A stretch of DNA of 25,528 nt, taken from positions 3,177-28,704 of the forward strand of contig DMUR01000078.1 in assembly GCA_003476885.1 (NCBI GenBank). The letters run 5' to 3'. Position 1 is the first letter of the stretch, and each line of letters starts with the position of its first letter. This document shows positions 7,389 to 15,263 of the stretch, in pieces. The position numbers and the translations under genes were made by a program. The notes beneath the pieces are model-generated. The model was not told the DNA's origin. It saw only the letters and a program-made list of their open reading frames with translations, and ran no database searches. This stretch comes from Chloroflexota bacterium. Lineage in GTDB: Bacteria; Chloroflexota; Limnocylindria; Limnocylindrales; Limnocylindraceae.

Positions 7389-7402
7389 GGCGGTATGCCG
7401 CC
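7389..7402 (-). other. Small hairpin in the parA leader
   Basis: GGCGG (7389-7393) and CCGCC (7398-7402) flank a 4-nt loop, about 20-35 nt upstream of parA ATG 7367 on the minus strand. It lies just before the ribosome binding site and may affect parA translation. Confidence 0.35.
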
Positions 7403-7483
7403 TGTGCGCCAAGCGCATCGTACTCCCTTGTCTTTGTTCGTAGCTCTGGCTGTGCGCCTGTCTGCGCACACGGACGGCGCACA
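7403..7483. promoter_or_regulatory. Cluster of four TGTGCGC half-sites (candidate operator)
   Basis: TGTGCGC occurs on the plus strand at 7403-7409 and 7451-7457 and on the minus strand at 7464-7470 and 7477-7483. The last three start exactly 13 bp apart. Copies at 7451 and 7464 form a perfect palindrome, TGTGCGC-N6-GCGCACA. The cluster lies between the divergent parA and mutase genes. This layout fits a dimeric regulator binding site controlling one or both genes, but no cognate protein is identified. Confidence 0.45.
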
Positions 7484-7500
7484 GGCACCCTGTCCGTGTG
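7450..7500. other. Interlocked 9-bp inverted repeats with H-type pseudoknot geometry
   Basis: CTGTGCGCC (7450-7458) is the exact reverse complement of GGCGCACAG (7476-7484). CACACGGAC (7467-7475) is the exact reverse complement of GTCCGTGTG (7492-7500). The second repeat's left arm sits in the loop of the first and touches its right arm, so an RNA could form two coaxial 9-bp stems with loops of 8, 0 and 7 nt. The same symmetry could equally serve as overlapping DNA operators. Confidence 0.5.
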
Positions 7501-7522
7501 GAGAGGGGGTTGGGCCCCAGTC

Positions 7523-7550
7523 GGGGCGTCTGTGGGTGTGGGGGTGTGGG
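7523..7550 (+). other. G-quadruplex-forming motif upstream of the mutase gene
   Basis: Four G tracts, GGGG (7523-7526), GGG (7534-7536), GGGGG (7540-7544) and GGG (7548-7550), are separated by loops of 7, 3 and 3 nt. This satisfies the usual G3-N1-7 quadruplex pattern. It lies on the coding strand 54-81 nt before the mutase start. Folding is not shown, only the pattern. Confidence 0.45.
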
Positions 7551-7603
7551 AGAATCGGCGAACCAACGAGGGTGTCAAGAGAGTAACAAACGAGGAGGTC
7601 GTG

Positions 7604-9208
7604 ATGGCGGGAGACGGGGAGCGGGAGACGGCGCGTACCTCGACCAGCTCGGGCCTCCCCCTCAGCCAGGAGTACGGGCCAGAGAGCGCCGCCGGGCGAC
7701 CATCTGATTCCACGGGGACGGCCGGCTCCTACCCCTACACCAGAGGCGTCCAGCCAACCATGTATCGAGGGCGGCTCTGGACGATGCGCCAGTACGCGGG
7801 GTTCTCCACCGCCAAGGAGTCCAACGCCCGCTATCGCTACCTCCTGGAGCAGGGTCAGACTGGACTCTCAGTCGCCTTTGATCTCCCTACCCAGATGGGA
7901 TACGACTCAGACGCGCCAGAGGCAGAGGGGGAGGTTGGACGAGTAGGTGTGGCGATTGATTCGCTCGCCGATATGGAGCAGCTCTTCGACGGAATCCCGC
8001 TCGATAAGGTCTCTACCTCCATGACGATCAACTCCACCGCCCCGATTCTTCTCGCCCTCTACGTGGCGGTGGCGGAGCGGCAGGGGGTGTCACGCGCCGC
8101 GCTCTCAGGAACAACACAGAACGACCTGCTCAAGGAGTACATCGCTCGAGGCACGTACATCTTTCCGCCAGCACCATCACTGCGTCTGATCACCGATGTG
8201 GTTGAGTGGAGTAGCGCGGAGCTACCAAAGTGGAACACCATCAGCATCTCCGGGTATCACATGCGCGAAGCGGGGGCGACTGCGGCGCAAGAGCTCGCCT
8301 TCACCTTCGCCAATGCCATCGCGTATGTGGAGGCGGCTGTGGCACGGGGGATGCAGGTTGATGCGATTGCCCCACGACTCTCCTTCTTCTTTGCGGCGTG
8401 GACCGACATCCTGGAGGAGACGGCAAAGTTTCGCGCAGCACGGCGCATCTGGGCACGCCTCATGAAGGAGCGATTCGGCGCGACGAACGAGAAGTCGCTG
8501 CTCTGCCGGTTCCACGTGCAGACTGCGGGATCCGCACTCACCGCGCAGTCCATTGACAACAATGTCGTACGCGCTGCGTATCAGGCGCTCGCCGCAGTTC
8601 TTGGCGGCGCACAGAGCCTGCACGTCAATGGAAAAGATGAGGCGCTCGCGCTTCCAACGGAAGAGTCGGCTCGTCTCGCGTTGCGCACGCAGCAGGTGCT
8701 CGCCCATGAGGCAGGAGTTGCTGGAACGGTTGATCCGCTGGGCGGAAGCTGGGCCATTGAAGCGCTCACTGACACGATTGAGAGCGAAGTGCTCGCGCTG
8801 ATCGCGGAGACCGATCGCCTCGGTGGTGCAGTTGCAGCGATCTCTGCTGGCTTCCCGCAGCGCGCTATTCAAGACGCTGCGTTTGCATATCAGCGTGACG
8901 TCGAAGGGGGAGAGCGCGTCATTGTTGGTGTGAACCAGTTCGTTGACGAAGCGGTCACCACGCCACCGATTGCGCGCATTGATCCGGCGCGAGAGCGCGA
9001 ACAGGTTGCGTCGCTCAAGAGTTTCCGCGCATCCCGTGACACAGCAGCAGTTGCGGAGAGGCTCGACGCGATTAAGGTGGCCGCACGTGGTAGCGAGAAC
9101 TTGATGCCGCACCTGATCAGCGGCGTGAAGGCTGGGCTCACCGTTGGCGAGATCAGTGGTGCACTCCGCGAGATCTGGGGTGAGTACCGAGAGTCACTCG
9201 TCCTGTGA
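7604..9208 (+). CDS. Methylmalonyl-CoA mutase, catalytic (large) subunit
   Basis: Catalytic barrel of a B12-dependent acyl-CoA mutase, 534 residues. It interconverts (R)-methylmalonyl-CoA and succinyl-CoA when paired with a cobalamin-binding subunit. Key residues align with the Propionibacterium enzyme at a constant offset of 25: Y64 in RQYAGF (Tyr89), R182 in ARGTYIFPP (Arg207) and H219 in SGYHM (His244). Tyr plus Arg at the first two sites indicates methylmalonyl rather than isobutyryl or 2-hydroxyisobutyryl specificity. The protein ends after the barrel, so the B12 domain (DxHxxG) must come from another gene, not present here. I chose ATG 7604 because GAGGAGG at 7592-7598 precedes it; an in-frame GTG at 7496 lies in the repeat region. 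The stop overlaps the epimerase start. Confidence 0.93.
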   Translation: MAGDGERETARTSTSSGLPLSQEYGPESAAGRPSDSTGTAGSYPYTRGVQPTMYRGRLWTMRQYAGFSTAKESNARYRYLLEQGQTGLSVAFDLPTQMGYDSDAPEAEGEVGRVGVAIDSLADMEQLFDGIPLDKVSTSMTINSTAPILLALYVAVAERQGVSRAALSGTTQNDLLKEYIARGTYIFPPAPSLRLITDVVEWSSAELPKWNTISISGYHMREAGATAAQELAFTFANAIAYVEAAVARGMQVDAIAPRLSFFFAAWTDILEETAKFRAARRIWARLMKERFGATNEKSLLCRFHVQTAGSALTAQSIDNNVVRAAYQALAAVLGGAQSLHVNGKDEALALPTEESARLALRTQQVLAHEAGVAGTVDPLGGSWAIEALTDTIESEVLALIAETDRLGGAVAAISAGFPQRAIQDAAFAYQRDVEGGERVIVGVNQFVDEAVTTPPIARIDPAREREQVASLKSFRASRDTAAVAERLDAIKVAARGSENLMPHLISGVKAGLTVGEISGALREIWGEYRESLVL

Positions 9209-9702
9209 GCGAGGGCGATCGCATGGACCAGCTTGGCGCCCTCCCTGTGCAGGGACGCATCCATCACGTGGCAACGGTGGTGAAGGACATTGATGCGGCG
9301 GTAAAATTCCACGCTGAGGTGCTCGGACTTCCGTTGGAGCAGATCGCCGATGTCCCTTCGCAAGAGGTACGGATCGCCTTCCTCACCGCGGGTGACTCAA
9401 AGATTGAGCTCGTCGCGCCGACGAATAGTACAAGTGGCGTCGCGCGCTTCCTCGCGTCAAGAGGTGAAGGGTTTCATCACCTCTGCCTTGAGGTTGCGGA
9501 CATTGATGCAGAGCTGCAGCGCCTCGCTGGGGCAGGAGTTCAGTTGATCAATGCCGTTGCGGTGGAGGGCGTTGAGGGCCCGGTCGCCTTCCTTCATCCG
9601 AAGAGTTGTCACGGCATCTTGGTGGAGTTGATTGAGGCGCCAGGTGGCCCAGCGTGGAAGCGCCTCGGCTACGGAGACCCTACGGAACTGCGGATTCGTT
9701 AG
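9205..9702 (+). CDS. mce: Methylmalonyl-CoA epimerase
   Basis: VOC-fold metalloenzyme that interconverts (S)- and (R)-methylmalonyl-CoA, supplying the mutase encoded just upstream. It has 165 residues, slightly longer than the usual 135-150. Two beta-alpha-beta-beta-beta modules are visible, beginning at [13 protein letters not shown] and [14 protein letters not shown]. Likely metal ligands are H21, H91 or H92, and E141 in LVELIEAP. The start GTG 9205 overlaps the mutase TGA by 4 bp (GTGA); ATG 9223 (residue 7) is an alternative. Overlap and pathway agree that the two genes are one operon. Confidence 0.92.
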   Translation: MSEGDRMDQLGALPVQGRIHHVATVVKDIDAAVKFHAEVLGLPLEQIADVPSQEVRIAFLTAGDSKIELVAPTNSTSGVARFLASRGEGFHHLCLEVADIDAELQRLAGAGVQLINAVAVEGVEGPVAFLHPKSCHGILVELIEAPGGPAWKRLGYGDPTELRIR

Positions 9703-9712
9703 CGCCCTCAGC

Positions 9713-9736
9713 GCCGAGCGCGCGCCGCGCGTCGGC
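9713..9736. terminator. GC-rich hairpin between convergent genes
   Basis: GCCGA-CGCGC (9713-9723, one bulged G) pairs with GCGCG-TCGGC (9727-9736) around a 3-nt loop. It fills the 33-bp gap between the ends of the epimerase and sucD genes and is symmetric for both strands. There is no T run, so it may stop transcription only weakly or with Rho. Confidence 0.4.
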
Positions 9737-10635
9737 TAGGACTTCTTGTAGCCAGCCTCGATGAGAAGGCGTGGGAGTTCAGTAGGGGAGCCAGCCACCT
9801 TGAAGCCGGCAGCCTCAAGGGCTGCGATCTTGTCCACCGCGCGCCCTGAAGCGCCAGAGACGATCGCCCCTGCGTGCCCCATGCGTCGCCCCTCAGGGGC
9901 GGCACGTCCAGCGATAAATGCGACGCGTGGAAGGTGCTTCAAGTTCTCGGCAGCCCAGGCGGCAGCCTCCTCCTCGGCAGACCCACCGATCTCACCGATC
10001 AAGACGATCGCGCGCGTTGCTGAATCTGCAGCAAAGAGCTCCAGCGCCTCGCGGAATGTGGTGCCGATGATCGGGTCGCCGCCGATGCCGAGGCAGGTGG
10101 ACTGACCGATGCCCGCATCCGTCATTGACTGCACCGCTTCGTAGGTCAACGTTCCTGATCGGCTCACCACACCAACGTCACCCGGAAGATGAATGGAGGC
10201 GGGGATGATGCCGACCTTGGTGCCGCTCCCGTTTGCGCCCGGTGATGTTGCACCGGGGCAGTTCGGTCCAATCAGGTGTGCGCCATGTGCGCGCACGATA
10301 GCGAGCGCACCAACCATGTCATGGACGGGGATCCCTTCGGTGATGCAGAAGATGACCTTGATGCCAGCCTCAGCCGCTTCGGCAATTGCATCGCCAGCGC
10401 CCGCAGCTGGAACAAAGATGCAGCTCGTGTTGGCACCGGTTTCGCGCACCGCGTCGATCACGGTGTCAAACATTGGGACGCTCTCATCAAGTGCGCGCTC
10501 TCCGCCGCGGCCTGGAGTCACTCCGGCGACGATCTTGGTGCCGTATGCCGCCATTTGTGCGGCGTGGAAGCCGCCTTCGCGACCGGTGAGTCCTTGAACA
10601 ACGAGACGTGTCTGCGGTCCAACCAGGATGCTCAT
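9736..10635 (-). CDS. sucD: Succinyl-CoA synthetase, alpha subunit
   Basis: ADP- or GDP-forming succinate-CoA ligase alpha subunit, 299 residues (family about 290). With SucC it converts succinyl-CoA to succinate with substrate-level phosphorylation. The CoA-binding Rossmann domain shows [14 protein letters not shown] near the N-terminus and [13 protein letters not shown] at about 121-133. The phosphorylated histidine is H254 in [13 protein letters not shown]. The start ATG overlaps the sucC stop by 4 bp (ATGA), and a strong AGGAGG lies inside the sucC end. It converges on the methylmalonyl-CoA genes, which make its substrate. Confidence 0.96.
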   Translation of the reverse strand: MSILVGPQTRLVVQGLTGREGGFHAAQMAAYGTKIVAGVTPGRGGERALDESVPMFDTVIDAVRETGANTSCIFVPAAGAGDAIAEAAEAGIKVIFCITEGIPVHDMVGALAIVRAHGAHLIGPNCPGATSPGANGSGTKVGIIPASIHLPGDVGVVSRSGTLTYEAVQSMTDAGIGQSTCLGIGGDPIIGTTFREALELFAADSATRAIVLIGEIGGSAEEEAAAWAAENLKHLPRVAFIAGRAAPEGRRMGHAGAIVSGASGRAVDKIAALEAAGFKVAGSPTELPRLLIEAGYKKS

Positions 10636-11804
10636 GCTGCACCTCCTGCGGCGAGAGCCACCGCCTTCTCCGCCGCTTCATCAAGGCTTGTTGCCGTTGC
10701 AAATCCACCCGCGGTGAGGAGCTCCGCCGCCTCTTTTGCATTCGTGCCAACGATGCGCACCACCATCGGGACGGTGCGCTCCTGTTGTCCGCGTGCTTCA
10801 ATCAGGCCGCGCGCCACTTCGTCACCGCGTGTGATGCCTCCAAAGATGTTGACGAGAATCGCCTTGACGCCCTTGTCCGCAAGGATGATGCGCATGGCGG
10901 CGGCAACCTTGTCGGCGCGTGCGCCACCACCAATGTCAAGGAAGTTTGCTGGCGTACCGCCAGCACGCGTCACAAGGTCGAGTGTGGTCATGGCGAGTCC
11001 TGCGCCGTTGACCATGCAGCCAATGCTGCCGTCAAGTCGGATATAGGCGATCCCCATCTCGCGCGCCTCGCGATCAATGGGATCTTCACTATCTTCGTCG
11101 CGCCACGCTTCAAGTTCTGGGTGACGGTCAAGTGCGGAGTCGTCAATCGTGACCTTCGCATCAAGGCAGACGAGTCGTTCACCGCCTGGAAGCTCGGGCT
11201 CTGGCACAACAGCGAGCGGGTTCACCTCAACGAGATCAGCATCAGATTCGCGCGCAACGCGGACGAGGCCCGTTGCGATTGCGACGAACTGCTTAAGGAG
11301 ATCGCCGCGTGCACCGATGCGGAGCCCGAGGCGTCGCGCCTGGAAGGGGAGGAGTCCTGCATGCGGATGGGCGATCTCGCGAATGATCGCCGTTGGATCT
11401 TTGGCCGCAACCTCTTCGATCTCCATGCCGCCGGCGGCTGATGCCATAAGGAGAATGCCGCGGCTGCTGCGGTCGATCAGTGCGGAGAGGTAGATCTCGC
11501 GGAGGATCTCCGCTGCGGGAGCCACGAGCACACGACGCACTGGGAGGTCTTTGATCGTCAGTGCAAGAATCTGCGCCGCGATCTTCTCCGCCTCTTCGAC
11601 GCTCCTGGCGAGCTTGACGCCGCCCGCCTTGCCGCGTCCGCCAACGAGTACCTGGGCCTTGATGACAACCTGTGTGGCGCCGCCAGCAAAGAGCCGCTCT
11701 GCAGTGGCTCGGGCGGCGGCAGGCGTTGTTGCAACCTCGCCGTCAGGGACGGGGAGCCCAGCGCGACGAAGGAGTTCGCGGGCTTCTGCCTCGTGCAGTT
11801 TCAT
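10632..11804 (-). CDS. sucC: Succinyl-CoA synthetase, beta subunit
   Basis: ATP-grasp beta subunit of succinate-CoA ligase, 390 residues from the chosen start, the normal family length. The N-terminal ATP-grasp fold contains the glycine-rich [10 protein letters not shown] (55-64) and [11 protein letters not shown]. The C-terminal ligase domain shows [28 protein letters not shown] and [17 protein letters not shown] at 11804 is preferred over an upstream in-frame ATG because GGAGG lies 4 nt before it and [12 protein letters not shown] is the family start. It forms a two-gene operon with sucD and is divergent from sdhC. Confidence 0.96.
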   Translation of the reverse strand: MKLHEAEARELLRRAGLPVPDGEVATTPAAARATAERLFAGGATQVVIKAQVLVGGRGKAGGVKLARSVEEAEKIAAQILALTIKDLPVRRVLVAPAAEILREIYLSALIDRSSRGILLMASAAGGMEIEEVAAKDPTAIIREIAHPHAGLLPFQARRLGLRIGARGDLLKQFVAIATGLVRVARESDADLVEVNPLAVVPEPELPGGERLVCLDAKVTIDDSALDRHPELEAWRDEDSEDPIDREAREMGIAYIRLDGSIGCMVNGAGLAMTTLDLVTRAGGTPANFLDIGGGARADKVAAAMRIILADKGVKAILVNIFGGITRGDEVARGLIEARGQQERTVPMVVRIVGTNAKEAAELLTAGGFATATSLDEAAEKAVALAAGGAA

Positions 11805-11816
11805 CTCGCCTCCATC

Positions 11817-11843
11817 TGCTGCTGACGGGGTGCTGCTGACGGG
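11817..11843. repeat. 13-bp tandem repeat in the sucC leader
   Basis: TGCTGCTGACGGG occurs at 11817-11829 and 11831-11843, a period of 14 bp, just upstream of sucC. A small hairpin CGGGC-ATTC-GCCCG (11840-11853) overlaps the second copy. It may be replication slippage or part of the control region. Confidence 0.4.
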
Positions 11844-11899
11844 CATTCGCCCGAGTTGTCATGGGGGAGTGTACGCGTGCAGGTCCCAACCGTCGCGGC

Positions 11900-11905
11900 T
11901 ATGAT
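11900..11905 (+). promoter_or_regulatory. Candidate -10 element of the sdhCDAB promoter
   Basis: TATGAT matches five of six bases of TATAAT, and a start near 11912 would give a leader of about 50 nt before sdhC. The -35 region 17 nt upstream (GTGCAG) is poor, so an activator may be needed, or the real promoter may be elsewhere in the 157-bp divergent gap. Confidence 0.4.
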
Positions 11906-11961
11906 CAGGGCAGCGGCAACGGAGCGGCAGAGCCGCCGGCCGCAGCAGAGGGGAGTTGCCC

Positions 11962-12375
11962 GTGTCGCGAGGAACTGGACCGCTCGCTTCGCCCCAGAAA
12001 CTCCGAAACTACCCGTCCTATCGTGGCGGCGAGGGGATGGCCGCCTGGGCCTTCCACCGCATCTCCGGAATTGGCGTCTGGCTCTTCATCATCCTTCACA
12101 TCATTGACATCTGGTTGATTGGAGTTAACCCCGAGCTATACGACTACCTGGGTCAGATCTACTCCAGCCCTCCCGGGCGCGTGATGGAGACCCTCCTTGG
12201 CGCGGCGCTCTTCTATCACGCGCTTAACGGGATGCGCATTGTGGTGATGGACTTCTGGCCTGCGCTGACCGTGTATCACCGCCAGATGTGGCGCATCGTA
12301 TGGATCGTCTTCTTCGCAATCGGGCTCCCTGGCGCGTACATCATCCTGAAGCCGATTTGGGAGGCGGTCGGATGA
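11962..12375 (+). CDS. sdhC: Succinate dehydrogenase cytochrome b subunit SdhC
   Basis: Membrane anchor of complex II, 137 residues with three hydrophobic helices, at about 35-55, 75-97 and 110-130. Conserved features are WAFHRISGIGVW (H32, Arg and Ser of the quinone site) and FYHALNGMRIVVMDF, where H86 is the likely heme b ligand. I chose GTG 11962 because GGGGAG at 11950-11955 lies about 7 nt upstream; the in-frame TTG at 11956 is too close to it. The stop overlaps the sdhD ATG by 4 bp. Confidence 0.9.
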   Translation: MSRGTGPLASPQKLRNYPSYRGGEGMAAWAFHRISGIGVWLFIILHIIDIWLIGVNPELYDYLGQIYSSPPGRVMETLLGAALFYHALNGMRIVVMDFWPALTVYHRQMWRIVWIVFFAIGLPGAYIILKPIWEAVG

Positions 12376-12761
12376 GCGTTCAGAAGTACTCAATCTCTGG
12401 GCGCCCGCGACCTACTGGCTCAAAGGTAGATCTCTATGTCTGGTGGGCGGTCCGACTCAGTTCGCTCGCACTCTTTGTCCTTGCACTGGCGCACTTCACC
12501 ATGACGCACTTCGTCTTTGATCCTGGGGACCAGAGTGCAGAGTGGGTGCGACAGACGCGCTGGAACTCCGTTGCCCTACGCGCGCTCGACTGGGGGATGC
12601 TGATGGCGGTGCTCGTGCACGGATTCCTTGGCATGCGCACGGTGTTGCAAGACTACGTTCCGTCGCGCGTGCGCAGCCTCTCCCTTGGCGCGCTCTATCT
12701 GCTCGCGCTGATCCTCTTTGTCCTAGGCACCCAAGTTGTCATCGCGCTGCCATTTGATTAG
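12372..12761 (+). CDS. sdhD: Succinate dehydrogenase membrane anchor SdhD
   Basis: Second membrane anchor of complex II, 129 residues with three hydrophobic helices, at about 22-45, 68-92 and 103-126. H83 in LVHGFLGMRTVLQDY is the probable second heme ligand, and the Asp-Tyr pair after it matches the quinone-site DY of the family. H41 in the first helix is another candidate. ATG 12372 overlaps the sdhC TGA (ATGA). With SdhC it forms the two-anchor arrangement C-D-A-B also seen in mycobacteria and proteobacteria. Confidence 0.88.
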   Translation: MSVQKYSISGRPRPTGSKVDLYVWWAVRLSSLALFVLALAHFTMTHFVFDPGDQSAEWVRQTRWNSVALRALDWGMLMAVLVHGFLGMRTVLQDYVPSRVRSLSLGALYLLALILFVLGTQVVIALPFD

Positions 12762-12769
12762 GGGGCAAG

Positions 12770-14551
12770 ATGAGTAGCGCACTTCGAGCGGAAGCGGGAC
12801 AGATCGATGTTGACGCGATCGTCGTTGGCGCGGGCGGGGCTGGCCTCTGGGCGGCACTTGAACTTGCGCGTGAAGGGATCCCAACCGCCGTCCTCACCAA
12901 GCTCTATCCGACGCGCTCACACACGGGCGCGGCTCAGGGTGGCGTCTGCGCCGCTCTTGGCAATGTTGAAGAGGACCACTGGGAGTGGCACATGTTCGAC
13001 ACCATCAAGGGTGGTGACTACCTGACCGATCAAGATGCGGCTGAGGTCCTCGCACGCGAAGCGATCCCCGCAGTGATTGAGTTGGAGCGCATGGGCCTCC
13101 CGTTCAATCGCACGCCAGACGGGAAGATTGATCAGCGACGCTTCGGTGGTCACACGCGCAACTATGGCGAAGGGCCAGTGCGACGCAGTTGCTACGCCGC
13201 TGACCGCACCGGGCACATGATCCTGCAGACGCTCTATCAGCAGTGCATCAAGGCGGGCGTCAAGTTCTATGACGAGTACCACGTTGTTGATCTCTTGTTT
13301 GAGGGTGGCAGTGCAGATCAGGGTGGACGATGCAGTGGCGTAGTCGGCTACAAGATTGCAGACGGTTCACTGCACGTGCTGCGTGCCAAGGCGGTGCTCC
13401 TTGCAACCGGCGGATACGGACGCGCATGGCGCGTGACCTCAAATGCGCATTCGCTCGCTGGGGATGGCATGGCACTCGCCTGGCGTCACGGAGTTCCGCT
13501 GATGGACATGGAGTTCTATCAGTTCCACCCAACGGGCATTGTGGGGATCGGCATTCTTCTCTCTGAGGCGGCGCGTGGCGAGGGTGGCTACCTGTTGAAC
13601 GATAGCGGTAAGCGCTTCATGGAGGATTACGCGCCGAAACTGATGGAGCTTGCGCCGCGCGACATGATCTCGCGCGCCATGTATCAGGAGATCCGAGCTG
13701 GCCGAGGCATTGACGGGAAAGACTACGTCTTCCTAGACGTGCGTCACCTCGGCCGAAAGGTTATTGAGGAGAAGCTTCCAGACATCACCGACTTCGCGCG
13801 CGTCTATCAGGGTGTTGAGCCAATCAGTGAGCCGGTGCCCGTGCAGCCAACCGCGCACTATGCCATGGGCGGCGTGCCAACCAACCTTGAGACTGAGGTG
13901 CTTGCGAACGCCGCGGGTGGCGTCGTCCCTGGTCTCTTCGCCGCAGGTGAGGTGGCCTGCGTCAGCGTCCACGGCGCGAATCGTCTTGGGACGAACTCGC
14001 TGGTAGACCTACTCGTCTTTGGGAAGCGAGCGGGGAAGCGCATGGCCGTGATCTGCAAGTCAACCACCGCCCCGAAGCACGCTGCAGGGGCCGAGCGGGC
14101 GATCCGCGACGAGATGCTCGCCCTCTCCACGCGACCTGAAGGTGTGCGACCGGCGGAGATCCGCCGTGCACTGGCTGACGTGATGATGGAGGGCGTTGGC
14201 GTGTATCGAGACGAGACACTCCTCACGAACGCGGTGAAGGAGATCCAGCGGCTGAAGGGTGAGTACCAGCGGGTGCGCGTGGAGGACACGGGGAGCGTCT
14301 TCAATACCGACCTTCTCGAAGCGCGCGAACTTGGCTATCTGCTCGATGCATCCGAGGCGACCGCCGTCTCCGCCCTTGCCCGTAAAGAGTCACGTGGTGC
14401 GCACAGCCGTGAGGACTACCCTGAGCGCGATGACGAGAAGTACCTTGCGCACACGCTGGTCTGGCGCGGCGCTGGCGAGGCTCCCGCAACCAAGATTGAC
14501 TACAAGCCAGTGACGATCACCAAGTTTGAGCCGAAGCCGCGTGTCTACTAG
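12770..14551 (+). CDS. sdhA: Succinate dehydrogenase flavoprotein subunit SdhA
   Basis: Catalytic flavoprotein of complex II, which oxidises succinate to fumarate and passes electrons to SdhB. It has 593 residues, the normal length. The FAD-binding GAGGAGLWAAL lies at 20-30 and H51 in RSHTGAAQGG is the covalent FAD attachment site. Active-site candidates are H253 in HPTG, R302 in RDMISRAM and H363 in TAHYAMGG. The C-terminal FAD-binding stretch is HGANRLGTNSLVDLLVFG. GGGGCAAG precedes ATG 12770, 8 nt after the sdhD stop. SdhA and FrdA are alike; the gene order and the aerobic-type neighbours favour succinate dehydrogenase. Confidence 0.97.
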   Translation: MSSALRAEAGQIDVDAIVVGAGGAGLWAALELAREGIPTAVLTKLYPTRSHTGAAQGGVCAALGNVEEDHWEWHMFDTIKGGDYLTDQDAAEVLAREAIPAVIELERMGLPFNRTPDGKIDQRRFGGHTRNYGEGPVRRSCYAADRTGHMILQTLYQQCIKAGVKFYDEYHVVDLLFEGGSADQGGRCSGVVGYKIADGSLHVLRAKAVLLATGGYGRAWRVTSNAHSLAGDGMALAWRHGVPLMDMEFYQFHPTGIVGIGILLSEAARGEGGYLLNDSGKRFMEDYAPKLMELAPRDMISRAMYQEIRAGRGIDGKDYVFLDVRHLGRKVIEEKLPDITDFARVYQGVEPISEPVPVQPTAHYAMGGVPTNLETEVLANAAGGVVPGLFAAGEVACVSVHGANRLGTNSLVDLLVFGKRAGKRMAVICKSTTAPKHAAGAERAIRDEMLALSTRPEGVRPAEIRRALADVMMEGVGVYRDETLLTNAVKEIQRLKGEYQRVRVEDTGSVFNTDLLEARELGYLLDASEATAVSALARKESRGAHSREDYPERDDEKYLAHTLVWRGAGEAPATKIDYKPVTITKFEPKPRVY

Positions 14552-14561
14552 AGGTGGCCTG

Positions 14562-15257
14562 ATGGATGTTGAGCTAAAGATCCAGCGATTTGATCCCGAG
14601 AAGGACACCGCTCCTCACTGGGAGACGTATCGAGTGCCCGTCGAGCCGATGGACCGCGTGCTCGATGTGCTGACCCGTGCGAAGGAGCTGCTCGACGGGA
14701 GCATCACCTTCCGACGTTCATGCGCCCACGGTGTCTGTGGCTCTGACGCGCTCTTGATCAATGGGCGGAACCGCCTCGCTTGTAAGGTTCGCGTTGAGCA
14801 GCTCGGGAAGAGCATCAGTGTTGCACCACTCCCCGGCCTCCCTGTCGTCAAGGACCTCGTCGTAGATATGGACGAATTCTTCGGCAAATACCGCTCGGTG
14901 CTCCCCTTCCTTATTGCCGACGAGCCGGAGGGGACGGGGGAGCGCCTGCAGTCCCAAGAGCAGCGGGACGTGTACGACGACACCACCAAGTGCATCCTCT
15001 GTGCCGCATGCACGAGCTCATGCCCAAGCTTCTGGGCGCAGCCTGAATACGTTGGCCCGGCTGCAATCGTCAACGCGCACCGATTCATCTTTGACTCACG
15101 TGATCAGGGGGCAGAGGAGCGCCTAGAGGTCTTGAGCAACGAAGATGGTGTCTGGCGCTGTCGCACCACCTTCAACTGCGTTGACGCCTGCCCTCGCGGA
15201 ATCAACATCACGAAGGCGATCCTCGAGGTTTCTACGGCGATCGGTTCTCGCGGCTAG
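14562..15257 (+). CDS. sdhB: Succinate dehydrogenase iron-sulfur subunit SdhB
   Basis: Electron-transfer subunit of complex II, 231 residues. The [2Fe-2S] cluster site has C54, C59, D62 and C74; Asp in the third place also occurs in E. coli SdhB. The [4Fe-4S] site uses C144, C147, C150 and C210, and the [3Fe-4S] site C154, C200 and C206, from CILCAACTSSCP and CRTTFNCVDACPRGI. I chose ATG 14562, with GAGGTGG right after the sdhA stop as ribosome binding site; the in-frame GTG at 14526 would overlap sdhA. It ends 6 nt before the next start. Confidence 0.96.
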   Translation: MDVELKIQRFDPEKDTAPHWETYRVPVEPMDRVLDVLTRAKELLDGSITFRRSCAHGVCGSDALLINGRNRLACKVRVEQLGKSISVAPLPGLPVVKDLVVDMDEFFGKYRSVLPFLIADEPEGTGERLQSQEQRDVYDDTTKCILCAACTSSCPSFWAQPEYVGPAAIVNAHRFIFDSRDQGAEERLEVLSNEDGVWRCRTTFNCVDACPRGINITKAILEVSTAIGSRG

Positions 15258-15263
15258 CGCGCG

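Noticed and set aside
7368-7469. N-terminal extension of ParA to 7469
   Set aside because: It would cover the repeat region with a low-quality Arg/His/Gly-rich peptide, while ATG 7367 has a good ribosome binding site and the family start.
7533-7550. TGGG words before the mutase as MraZ boxes
   Set aside because: They are spaced 6 and 8 bp, not 10, and there is no link to the dcw cluster; the G-quadruplex pattern describes them better.
10276-11441. Long plus-strand frames of 256 and 277 codons opposite sucC and sucD
   Set aside because: They are shadows of strong GC codon bias; sucC and sucD are certain and no ribosome binding site or known motif supports the antisense frames.
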